NCBI GenBank assembly: GCA_029983505.1
Contig: JASBZK010000007.1
Location: 1-64,000, forward strand
DNA: 64,000 nucleotides
DNA from: Porphyromonas sp.
Lineage (GTDB): Bacteria; Bacteroidota; Bacteroidia; Bacteroidales; Porphyromonadaceae
Direction of reading: 5' to 3'
In this document: positions 16,532-23,863 of the stretch, piece by piece
How the letters are laid out: every line of letters begins with the position of its first letter
How positions within the stretch are numbered: the first letter of the stretch is position 1
Notes under the pieces: generated by a model
What the model was told of the DNA's origin: nothing
What the model saw: the letters and a program-made list of their open reading frames with translations, nothing else
The model's database searches: none
Position numbers and translations under genes: made by a program

Positions 16532-17033
16532 CGAAGTCTTCCGCTTCGCCCAAATCCGCCTCTCTCAGGTAGGCGCGTATCTGCCGGTCTTCGTACCCGC
16601 GGGCATAGGCGGCGCGGTAGAGACGAGAGGAGAGGTCGTGTGTGTCTTTGGCTTTGGAGCGGTACTGACGCACCTTGGGGCTGAGGTAGGTCTTGAGCCC
16701 CTCCAGCCACTCTTCGTCGTCGATGGTGGAGAGCGCGTCGCTAATCATACTTTTGTCCGTGATGCCTTTCATAAAGAGCTCCCGACGGATGAGCTTGGGA
16801 CCTTTGTGGAGGAAGAGGGCTTTGTCGCGGGTGTACTTCTCGGCGTAGCGCCGTGCGTCGACGTAGCCCTCTTTTTCGAGCTCAGCGAGGATGCGGGCGG
16901 CGAGGGCGGGGGAGAGGTCTTCACCACCCCAGGCGTAGAGCTTGGCTTCCACTTCTTTGGGCGAATGCTCGGCTCTCGCGGTGTAGGCGCCGGCTTTGAG
17001 GAGGAGTTTGTGATAGAGTTCGTCGTCGGTCAT
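16509..17033 (-). CDS. recX: RecX family regulatory protein
   Basis: 174 residues from the ATG at 17033. The open frame reaches 17099, but that part lies inside an intergenic repeat. Helical repeats include AWGGEDLSPALAARILAELEKEGYVDARRYAEKYTRDKA and KGPKLIRRELFMKGI, typical of RecX, which binds RecA filaments and limits recombination. The C-terminus is acidic (EAEDFDGGDDWD). It is the first gene of recX-comF-xerD. Confidence 0.9.
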   Translation of the reverse strand: MTDDELYHKLLLKAGAYTARAEHSPKEVEAKLYAWGGEDLSPALAARILAELEKEGYVDARRYAEKYTRDKALFLHKGPKLIRRELFMKGITDKSMISDALSTIDDEEWLEGLKTYLSPKVRQYRSKAKDTHDLSSRLYRAAYARGYEDRQIRAYLREADLGEAEDFDGGDDWD

Positions 17034-17043
17034 ATATTTTTTG

Positions 17044-17127
17044 CACGTACCAAAGTTTTTGCGAGACACGGAGCAAAGTTTTCTCCGGGTACAGGTCAAG
17101 AAGTTTGCGAGATACAGACCAAAATTT
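17044..17127. repeat. Intergenic GTACGTAC/CAGACC repeat, copy 5
   Basis: CACGTACC, GCGAGACACGGAGC, CGGGTACAGGTC and GCGAGATACAGACCAAAATT (17108-17127) occur in this order. The last arm runs into the prmC stop codon, so the repeat fills the whole prmC-recX gap. Confidence 0.7.
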
Positions 17128-17971
17128 AGTCCGTTTTCTCGGCAAAAAGAAAGCGTACCCTCCCATAGAGGTCGCGGGAAAGCTCCGTGCGGAATCCCGC
17201 TTCCCGGTACAGCGCTTCCACCTCCTCTGCCGTGAGGGGGTTGAGCTCGAGGGCGATGCGCCCTCCGGGAGACATTTCGGAGCCGAGTCGCTCGAGGATG
17301 GCACGGTAAAAAAGTACCGGATCCGCTTCCGACACGAAGAGTGCCCCGTGCGGCTCGTACTCGAGGACGTGGGGTCTCATCTCTTTCCGCTCCGAGGGCA
17401 GAATGTAGGGGGGATTGCTCACGACGAGGTCGAAAGCCCCTAAAGGCTCATCGTCCAATATGCTCCCCAAGTGAAAGCGGACAGGGAGGGCGAGGTCACG
17501 CGCGTTGCCTTCTGCCACGGCAAGGGTCTCGGGGTCGATTTCCAAGGCGTGTACTTCGACTTCGGGGGCACGGCTTTTGAGGAAAAGGGCGATGGCACCC
17601 GTGCCGGTGCCGACGTCAAGTGCAGTGCGGGCGGAAGCAAGCCACCCTTTGGACACAATTTTTTCACAGAGTTCCTCCGTCTCCGGTCTCGGGATGAGCG
17701 TCCGGCGTGTCACTTTGAGCAGGAGGTCTCCAAACCACGCGTGACCGATGACTTGACCAAGCGGTTCGTGTCGGAGCAGTCTACCGGTCTCGTCACTAAG
17801 CGTCGCAAGCTCTTTTTCGGTAAGTTTGTATGCCTCCAAAACCAACGAAGGGTAGGACTTCCCGCCGATCTCCTCTATGAGGATGCGGGAAATCGCCTCC
17901 GCTTCATCAGGCGGGTAGTAGGCGGTGAGGCGCTCAGACGTCTCACGCTTGATTTGCTGTACACTTTTCAT
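17126..17971 (-). CDS. prmC: Release factor glutamine methyltransferase PrmC
   Basis: 281 residues from the ATG at 17971. A TTG nine bases earlier is in frame, but it falls inside the -7 element. A helical N-terminal domain is followed by a Rossmann SAM-methyltransferase with ALDVGTGTGAIALFL and the diagnostic VVSNPPYILPSE. It methylates the GGQ glutamine of RF1 and RF2. The -7 element ends only about seven bases before the ATG, so the mRNA should have almost no leader. It is divergent from ribD with only 21 bases between start codons. Confidence 0.93.
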   Translation of the reverse strand: MKSVQQIKRETSERLTAYYPPDEAEAISRILIEEIGGKSYPSLVLEAYKLTEKELATLSDETGRLLRHEPLGQVIGHAWFGDLLLKVTRRTLIPRPETEELCEKIVSKGWLASARTALDVGTGTGAIALFLKSRAPEVEVHALEIDPETLAVAEGNARDLALPVRFHLGSILDDEPLGAFDLVVSNPPYILPSERKEMRPHVLEYEPHGALFVSEADPVLFYRAILERLGSEMSPGGRIALELNPLTAEEVEALYREAGFRTELSRDLYGRVRFLFAEKTD

Positions 17972-17977
17972 CTCACA

Positions 17978-17985
17978 CAAAGTTA
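17978..17985 (-). promoter_or_regulatory. -7 element of prmC, implying a leaderless or near-leaderless mRNA
   Basis: The minus strand reads TAACTTTG, ending seven bases before the ATG of prmC. Since transcription starts about seven bases after this element in Bacteroidetes, the mRNA would begin at or next to the start codon. Confidence 0.5.
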
Positions 17986-17992
17986 ATCAAAA

Positions 17993-19009
17993 ATGGTACG
18001 ACCGGACACCCCCATTTCGCCCCTGTATATGCACCGGGCCATCGACCTCGCCCTAAGGGCCGAGGCCGCACGCATCGCCCCAAACCCCCGTGTGGGTGCC
18101 GTCCTTGTGTGTGGCGACCGGGTGATAGGCGAGGGCTACCACCAAAAGGCGGGAGAGGGACACGCCGAAGTGAATTGCTTTCGGAGCATCAAGCCGGAAG
18201 ACCGTCCGCTCATTCCCGAGAGTACGCTCTATGTGACCCTCGAGCCGTGTGCACACGAAGGGCGAACCCCCTCTTGTGCCAAGATGCTCGCCCGTGAGGG
18301 TGTGGGGCGTGTCGTCACGGGAACCCTTGACCCCAATCCCCTCGTATCGGGCAAAGGCGTGGCGATACTCCGGGAGGCGGGCATACCCGTGACGGTCGGT
18401 TTTATGGAAGAGGAGTGCCGCCGGCTCGCTAAGGTATTCCTCACGGGGCAGGAGAGGCACAGGCCTTTCGTCCTCCTCAAGTGGGCCGAGTCGCTCGACG
18501 GCTTCATAGACGGAGAGCGACCGAGCTCAGAGCCGGCGACCCGGCTCTCTTCGCCCTTCTCGTCGCTTTTGGTACACCGCTTACGGAGCAGGTACTCGGG
18601 TATCCTGGTGGGCCGGCACACGCTGGAGAAAGACCGCCCACGGCTCGATAACCGCCTCTGGCTTCTAAGCCCTTTTTCGCCTAAGCGGATCCTCCTCACG
18701 CACGGAGACGTCCCCGAGGGATGGTTGGGGCTTGGTGAGGTCTCTACGGATGCCCTCCGACGCTTGTATGAGGATGAGGGGATTACTTCTCTTTTGGTCG
18801 AAGGGGGACGGGAGACGCTTCAGAGTTTCATGGATCGCGACCTCTGGGACGAAATACGCGTGGAGACGGCTCCTTTCCTTTTGCATTACGGTCTGCATGT
18901 CCCCTGCCTGCCGACAGACGCCCGTCTCCTTTCCCGCACGACGATCGATTCCCGCATCATTACCCGTTTTGTCCGTGTCCGTGAGGGGGCGGACGCTTCC
19001 CTCCTCTGA
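17993..19009 (+). CDS. ribD: Bifunctional riboflavin biosynthesis deaminase/reductase RibD
   Basis: 338 residues. The N-terminal cytidine-deaminase-like domain (about 1-145) has the zinc motifs HAEVN and PCAHEGRTPSCAKML. The C-terminal reductase domain (about 155-338) has LKWAESLDGFIDG, ILVGRHTLEKDRPRLDNR and SLLVEGGRETLQSF. It carries out the second and third steps of riboflavin synthesis. tatD follows after two bases, so they are probably co-transcribed. Any promoter must lie inside the divergent prmC gene. Confidence 0.94.
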   Translation: MVRPDTPISPLYMHRAIDLALRAEAARIAPNPRVGAVLVCGDRVIGEGYHQKAGEGHAEVNCFRSIKPEDRPLIPESTLYVTLEPCAHEGRTPSCAKMLAREGVGRVVTGTLDPNPLVSGKGVAILREAGIPVTVGFMEEECRRLAKVFLTGQERHRPFVLLKWAESLDGFIDGERPSSEPATRLSSPFSSLLVHRLRSRYSGILVGRHTLEKDRPRLDNRLWLLSPFSPKRILLTHGDVPEGWLGLGEVSTDALRRLYEDEGITSLLVEGGRETLQSFMDRDLWDEIRVETAPFLLHYGLHVPCLPTDARLLSRTTIDSRIITRFVRVREGADASLL

Positions 19010-19011
19010 CG

Positions 19012-19797
19012 ATGCCCGAAATTATAGACACCCATACCCATTTCTACGGTGCGGAGTTCGCACCCGACTTCTCCGAATCGATCCGCCTCTCTCGTGAAGC
19101 GGGGGTCTCCCGGGCGCTCATCCCTGCCGTCAACGCCGATTCCCTTGCCGAGATGGACGAGGCCTACGCCCTCGCGCCCGACTTCTTCCGCAGAATGATC
19201 GGTCAGCACCCCACCGAGATGCCCGTAGACTATGAAGCCGACTTGGATCTGCTCGAAAAGGAACTCTCTACCCACCCCGAAAAGTACGTCGCAGTGGGCG
19301 AAATCGGGCTCGATTACTATTGGTCCACGGAGCGAAAGTCGGAGATGAACGCCGCTTTCCGCCGGCAGCTCGAGTGGGCGAAAGCCCGCTCTCTTCCCGT
19401 CAGCATCCACGCCCGCAGCGCCACTCTTGACGCAGTCCGAGCCGTGAGAGATGTGGGAGCCGGTGCCCTCACGGGTGTCTTTCACTCGTTTACGGACGGC
19501 GAAGAGGAACTGCGTGCCGTGCTTGACCTCCCCGGGTTCGTCGTCGGGGTCAATGGCGTCTTTACCTTCAAAAAGAGCCCCCTTCCCGAGCTCTTTCGCC
19601 GTCTCCTTCCCCTCGACCGCCTCGTCCTCGAGACCGATGCCCCCTATCTCTCTCCGACCCCGTTTCGCGGCAAACGCAACGCCCCCTTTCGTCTCCCTCT
19701 CGTACTCTCTGCGGTGGCAGAGGCGTACGGTCTCGGTGTGGAAGATGCGGCGGCTCAGATCCTCGCCACCACCCGCCGCGTCTTCCCCTTGGTGTAA
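19012..19797 (+). CDS. tatD: TatD-family metal-dependent hydrolase
   Basis: 261 residues. Metal ligands are visible in DTHTHFYG, GEIGLDYYW, SIHARSA, FHSFTDG and LETDAPYLSP, and the order fits the TatD TIM barrel. Family members act as DNases or in D-aminoacyl-tRNA removal. It starts two bases after the ribD stop. Confidence 0.93.
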   Translation: MPEIIDTHTHFYGAEFAPDFSESIRLSREAGVSRALIPAVNADSLAEMDEAYALAPDFFRRMIGQHPTEMPVDYEADLDLLEKELSTHPEKYVAVGEIGLDYYWSTERKSEMNAAFRRQLEWAKARSLPVSIHARSATLDAVRAVRDVGAGALTGVFHSFTDGEEELRAVLDLPGFVVGVNGVFTFKKSPLPELFRRLLPLDRLVLETDAPYLSPTPFRGKRNAPFRLPLVLSAVAEAYGLGVEDAAAQILATTRRVFPLV

Positions 19798-19815
19798 ATA
19801 GTCGGGGAAAATTTC

Positions 19816-19899
19816 GACCGTACCGGGAAGATTTTTTTGCCCGTACCCATTTGATATTTTTGGTCTGTGTCTCGTTGTCTCGAGATACGGACCGAAATT
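19816..19899. repeat. Intergenic GTACGTAC/CAGACC repeat, copy 6
   Basis: It has ACCGTACCGGG and CCCGTACCC, then a dyad pairing GGTCTGTGTCTCG (19862-19874) with CGAGATACGGACC (19881-19893) with two G-U pairs. It lies between tatD and the nrdD promoter and may be the tatD terminator. Confidence 0.75.
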
Positions 19900-19954
19900 T
19901 AGTGGAAGGACGGTAGCTGCCTGTTATGCGGATTTGTGCGGGAAAAGTTTTCTG

Positions 19955-20000
19955 TTTTGGGAAACATTTTCTACCTTTGTGGAAGAAAAGTTTCCCAAAA
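19955..20000 (+). promoter_or_regulatory. nrdDG promoter bracketed by an 11-base inverted repeat
   Basis: TTTTGGGAAAC (19955-19965) and GTTTCCCAAAA (19990-20000) are exact reverse complements 24 bases apart. The -7 element TACCTTTG (19972-19979) lies between them. The left half falls in the promoter spacer and the right half covers the first transcribed bases. That is a classic layout for a repressor operator. The leader from about 19986 to the nrdD ATG is about 114 bases. I do not recognise the regulator. Confidence 0.65.
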
Positions 20001-20099
20001 TAGGAGACGATTCACACTTCTCAATCTCTGAAAACCTAATGACCGACCGAGGGACTTTTGTCCTTCGGGATGTAGCACACCAATACCAACCAATCTACT

Positions 20100-22205
20100 A
20101 TGCCCAACTTTACCATCCAAAAGCGCGACGGACTTGTGGAGCAGTTTTCGCTCGACAAGATTATGAACGCCATCACTAAGGCCTTCGACTCCGTCTCCGA
20201 GCCCGTCACCCTCTCTACAATCAACGGCCTTCTCTCCAAACTCTCCATCCACGACGGTATCACGGTCGAGGAGATCCAGAACCAGGTCGAGGTCGCGCTG
20301 ATGAGCGAGGGGCACTTCAGCGTAGCCAAGTCCTTTATGCTCTACCGCCAGAAGCACACCGAGGATAGGGAGACGCTGAGCCGCATCAAGTTCATCAACG
20401 ACTACTGCCACGCGTCCAACGCCGCTTCCGGATCCAAGTTTGACGCCAACGCCAACGTGGAGCACAAAAACATCGCCACCCTCATCGGCGAGCTTCCCAA
20501 GGCGAGCTTCATCCGTCTCAATCGCAGGCTCATCACCGACCGCCTCAAGAAGATGTACGGTAAGTCTGTCGCGGACGAGTACATTGACCGCCTGGAGCAC
20601 CATTTTATCTACAAGAACGACGAGACCTCCCTCGCTCCCTATTGCGCGTCCATCACGATGTACCCCTGGCTCATCGGCGGTACTGTCTCCATAGGCGGGA
20701 ATAGTACTGCGCCGACCAACCTGAAGTCCTTCTGCGGAGGGTTCATCAATATGGTCTTTATGGTCTCGAGTATGCTCAGCGGGGCGTGTGCCACACCGGA
20801 GTTTCTGATGTATATGAATTACTTCCTCGGCAAAGAGTACGGCACCGATTACTACAAAGATCCCGATAAGGTCGTCGATCTTTCCCTCAAAAGACGCTCC
20901 ATCGACAAAGTGATCACCGACTGCTTCGAGCAGGTGGTTTACTCCATCAATCAGCCCACCGGGGCGCGTAACTACCAGGCTGTCTTTTGGAATATCTCCT
21001 ACTACGACAGATACTATTTCGACAGTATCTTCGGCGAGTTTCGGTTCCCCGACGAGAGCAAACCGGACTGGCCCGGACTCTCTTGGCTGCAGAAGCGCTT
21101 TATGAAATGGTTCAATGCCGAGCGCCTCAAGACGATGCTCACATTCCCCGTCGAGACTATGGCGCTCTTGAGCGAAAAGGGTCAACCGAAAGACGAGGAG
21201 TGGGGCGACTTCACCGCGGAGATGTATGCGGAAGGGCACTCTTTTTTTACCTATATGAGCGACAACGCCGACTCGCTCTCAAGCTGCTGCCGGCTCCGTA
21301 ACGAAATAAATGATAACTCCTTCAGCTACACCCTCGGCGCCGGCGGCGTCTCCACCGGCTCCAAGAGTGTCCTCACCGTCAACCTCAATAGGTGCATCCA
21401 GCACGCGGTCAATGCCGGTCGGGATTACAAAGCGGATCTCTCGAAGATTATAGACCTCTGCCACCGGGTGCAGCTTGCGTACAACGAAAACCTCAAGGAC
21501 TTCCAAAAAGCCGGCATGCTTCCCCTCTTCGACGCCGGCTACATCAATCTCTCCCGACAGTACCTCACCATAGGCGTGAACGGGCTTGTAGAGGCCGCGG
21601 AGTTCCTCGGCATCCCCATCACCGACAATCCCCGCTACCGGGAGTTTGTCCGCGACGTCCTGGGACTGGTCGAAGCGTACAATAAAGAGTACCGGACGAA
21701 GGAGGTGATGTTCAACTGCGAAATGATTCCTGCCGAAAATGTCGGCGTAAAGCACGCCAAGTGGGACAAGGAGGACGGCTATTTCGTCCCCCGAGACTGC
21801 TACAACAGTTATTTCTACATCGTGGAGGACGAGGGTACGGATATTTTGGAAAAATTCCGCCTCCACGGAGCCCCATACGTGGAGCACCTGACCGGCGGAT
21901 CGGCGCTCCACCTCAATCTCGACGAACACCTCTCCAAAGCCCAGTACCTCAGCCTCCTCGGCGTGGCGGCAAAAGAGGGCTGCAATTACTTTACCTTCAA
22001 TATCCCCAATACCGTCTGCAACGACTGCGGACACATCGACAAAAGGCACCTCAAGGAGTGTCCGGTCTGTCACTCCCAAAACGTGGACTACCTGACCCGC
22101 ATTATCGGCTACCTCAAGCGTGTCAGCAACTTCTCGGAGGCACGCCAAAAGGAGGCCGCGGATAGGTACTATGCTCCGAAAGAACAACCGACGCTCCAAT
22201 GCTGA
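20100..22205 (+). CDS. nrdD: Anaerobic ribonucleoside-triphosphate reductase, large subunit
   Basis: 701 residues, near the E. coli length. The N-terminus is an ATP-cone allosteric domain (FTIQKRDGLVEQFSLDKI). The core includes NQPTGARNYQAVFWN and TFPVET. The C-terminus has a zinc-binding CNDC...CPVC pair and the glycyl-radical segment TRIIGYLKRV, with the radical Gly at about 670. It reduces ribonucleotides to deoxyribonucleotides without oxygen and needs the activase NrdG, whose gene overlaps its end by seven bases. It is consistent with a strictly anaerobic life. Confidence 0.97.
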   Translation: MPNFTIQKRDGLVEQFSLDKIMNAITKAFDSVSEPVTLSTINGLLSKLSIHDGITVEEIQNQVEVALMSEGHFSVAKSFMLYRQKHTEDRETLSRIKFINDYCHASNAASGSKFDANANVEHKNIATLIGELPKASFIRLNRRLITDRLKKMYGKSVADEYIDRLEHHFIYKNDETSLAPYCASITMYPWLIGGTVSIGGNSTAPTNLKSFCGGFINMVFMVSSMLSGACATPEFLMYMNYFLGKEYGTDYYKDPDKVVDLSLKRRSIDKVITDCFEQVVYSINQPTGARNYQAVFWNISYYDRYYFDSIFGEFRFPDESKPDWPGLSWLQKRFMKWFNAERLKTMLTFPVETMALLSEKGQPKDEEWGDFTAEMYAEGHSFFTYMSDNADSLSSCCRLRNEINDNSFSYTLGAGGVSTGSKSVLTVNLNRCIQHAVNAGRDYKADLSKIIDLCHRVQLAYNENLKDFQKAGMLPLFDAGYINLSRQYLTIGVNGLVEAAEFLGIPITDNPRYREFVRDVLGLVEAYNKEYRTKEVMFNCEMIPAENVGVKHAKWDKEDGYFVPRDCYNSYFYIVEDEGTDILEKFRLHGAPYVEHLTGGSALHLNLDEHLSKAQYLSLLGVAAKEGCNYFTFNIPNTVCNDCGHIDKRHLKECPVCHSQNVDYLTRIIGYLKRVSNFSEARQKEAADRYYAPKEQPTLQC

Positions 22206-22663
22206 AAGTCGCAGAAACGGCCGTCGTTTTCTCGGAGATACCGGGTGAGACGACCTTGGCGCTGAGCTTGAGCGGTTGCCCGTGCCGGTGCCCGGGGTGC
22301 CATAGCAAATATCTTTGGTCTGATGTGGGCGAAGAACTGACGGAGCAGCTTTTGGACGAAATGATTGCCCGAAATCGGGGCGAAATCACCTGCCTCTGCC
22401 TTTTGGGCGGCGATGGTGACACGGAGAGCGTTCGGACGCTTGCCGGCTATCTCCGCAGGGAGTACCCCGCCCTCCGCGTCGGGTGGTACAGCGGCAGGTC
22501 TGTCCTCCCCAAAGGTTTCGACATAAGTCTCTTCGACTACATCAAGCTCGGTCCCTATCTCGCTCACCTCGGTCCTCTGACCGCCCCCACCACCAACCAG
22601 CGCCTGTACCGCATCTCCGGCTCCCGTATGGAAGACATCACGCCTCTTTTTTGGACGAAGTGA
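22199..22663 (+). CDS. nrdG: Anaerobic ribonucleotide reductase activating protein (radical SAM)
   Basis: 154 residues. The radical-SAM cluster CxxxCxxC is present as GCPCRCPGCHS, followed by GEITCLCLLGGDGD and YIKLGPYLAHLGPL. It uses SAM and a 4Fe-4S cluster to make the glycyl radical in NrdD. Its start overlaps nrdD by seven bases, which suggests translational coupling. Confidence 0.94.
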   Translation: MLKVAETAVVFSEIPGETTLALSLSGCPCRCPGCHSKYLWSDVGEELTEQLLDEMIARNRGEITCLCLLGGDGDTESVRTLAGYLRREYPALRVGWYSGRSVLPKGFDISLFDYIKLGPYLAHLGPLTAPTTNQRLYRISGSRMEDITPLFWTK

Positions 22664-22705
22664 AGTTTTCGGAAGCCTCACTACGGAAGCCCGAGCGTCA
22701 GACCT

Positions 22706-22782
22706 ACGGACCAAAAAATAGTTTTTGCCCGTACCGGGGCAAAAACTTCGGTCTGTGTCTCGTCATCGCGAGATACAGACTG
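22706..22782. repeat. Intergenic GTACGTAC/CAGACC repeat, copy 7
   Basis: TACGGACC and CCCGTACCGGGG are followed by a strong dyad: CGGTCTGTGTCTCG (22749-22762) pairs with CGAGATACAGACTG (22769-22782) around a six-base loop, followed by AAAAAGG. It lies between the convergent nrdG and superoxide dismutase genes. Confidence 0.75.
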
Positions 22783-22789
22783 AAAAAGG

Positions 22790-22824
22790 AAGGCTCAATC
22801 GCAAAGTTGTTGCGGTTGAGCCTT
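22790..22824 (-). terminator. Terminator of the superoxide dismutase gene
   Basis: AAGGCTCAATCGCAA (22790-22804) pairs with TTGCGGTTGAGCCTT (22810-22824) with one G-U pair and a five-base loop. Reading leftwards it is followed by TTCCTTTTTC. It lies about 20 bases after the stop codon of the dismutase gene. Confidence 0.75.
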
Positions 22825-22844
22825 TCCTCTATGTGTGTATTGTC

Positions 22845-23609
22845 TTATCTCTTGGCGTAGCGATCTTCGACCACTTTCCAATCAATGATGTCCCAAATGG
22901 CTTTGAGGTGATCGGCGCGGACATTTTTATAGTCCACATAGTATGCGTGCTCCCACACGTCGATGGCTACGAGCGGTTCGAGACCATTTGTGACGGGGTT
23001 TTCGGCGTTTTTGCCCACTTCGATGGAGAGGTCACCCGCCTTGTTTGTCGCGAGGAATGCCCACCCGGATCCGAAGATGCCGGCAGCCGTGGAGGTCATC
23101 TCTTCTTTGAACTTATCAAAAGATCCCCACTTCTTTTCGATAGCGGCGAGGAGGTCGCCTTCGGGCTTTTTCTTCGCGTCAGCCTTGGGGGCAAACTGCA
23201 GGAAGTAGAGGTTATGGTTCAGGGTCTGACCTGCTTGGTTGAACATCTTGCCTTCACTGGTGCGCACGATTTCCACGAGGTCTTTATTCGCGAAGTCTGT
23301 GCCTTCGATGAGGGAATTGAGCGTCGTGACGTAAGCGTTGAGGTGCTTGCCGTGGTGAAGATTGATGGTTTCTTCGCTGATGACGGGTTCGAGCGCGTTA
23401 GCGGCGTAGGGTAGTTTGATGAGTTCGACTTTCATACCTTGTAAATACTGGGGGGTTACAAAATTATCTGTTTCTTGTGTCACTGCCTCTGTAGTAGCGG
23501 GCAGTGTGTCTTCGGATGTCGTCTGGGCATCCTTAGTGGATGTCTGCGTGCATGAGACGAGTGACAGGGAGCCTGCGAGTGCGAGACCCGCGAAATAGAT
23601 TCTGCTCAT
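22845..23609 (-). CDS. sodB: Fe/Mn superoxide dismutase with N-terminal lipoprotein signal
   Basis: 254 residues. The first 20 form a lipoprotein signal ending LVSC (Cys20). About 38 residues rich in Thr, Glu and Gln follow, then a complete Fe/Mn dismutase from MKVELIKLPY (M59). Metal ligands are in NLHHGKH (H85), LNHNLYF and DVWEHAYY. AGQTLNHNLYF is as in the cambialistic Porphyromonas enzyme. Most family members are cytosolic; this one should sit on a membrane facing the periplasm. The internal ATG at 23435 matches the usual start of cytosolic homologues, so a second, soluble product is possible. The 254 bases upstream hold the terminator of the next gene and no recognised promoter. Confidence 0.92.
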   Translation of the reverse strand: MSRIYFAGLALAGSLSLVSCTQTSTKDAQTTSEDTLPATTEAVTQETDNFVTPQYLQGMKVELIKLPYAANALEPVISEETINLHHGKHLNAYVTTLNSLIEGTDFANKDLVEIVRTSEGKMFNQAGQTLNHNLYFLQFAPKADAKKKPEGDLLAAIEKKWGSFDKFKEEMTSTAAGIFGSGWAFLATNKAGDLSIEVGKNAENPVTNGLEPLVAIDVWEHAYYVDYKNVRADHLKAIWDIIDWKVVEDRYAKR

Positions 23610-23797
23610 ACTGAAATCAGGATGTGTTCGTTTGTTTGGGTGGGGCTCTCTTTTTGTGAAGAGTACCGCATCACCGGTCGCAGAGCCTTGGGGGGTATCC
23701 CGTCCTCTGACGGGGCTGCTTCGCTAAGCTTCTCTGTTTCCTCTTGTATAACATCCCCGCACCCAAAAAAGTTCACTTCCCTATCCGTGCGGGCATA

Positions 23798-23841
23798 AAA
23801 AGAGGGTGTGCCGATGCAGAGCTTTCGACACACCCTCTTTT
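23798..23841 (-). terminator. Terminator of the GH109 gene
   Basis: AAAAGAGGGTGTG (23798-23810) and CACACCCTCTTTT (23829-23841) form a perfect 13-base stem with an 18-base loop, about 20 bases after the stop codon. The T tract is at the base of the stem. Confidence 0.8.
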
Positions 23842-23863
23842 GGGGGATTGAAGTGGGGGCGAC

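Noticed and set aside
23606..23833. 75-codon minus-strand frame upstream of the dismutase gene
   Set aside because: It begins within the terminator hairpin of the GH109 gene and overlaps the dismutase start; no promoter or family similarity is seen.
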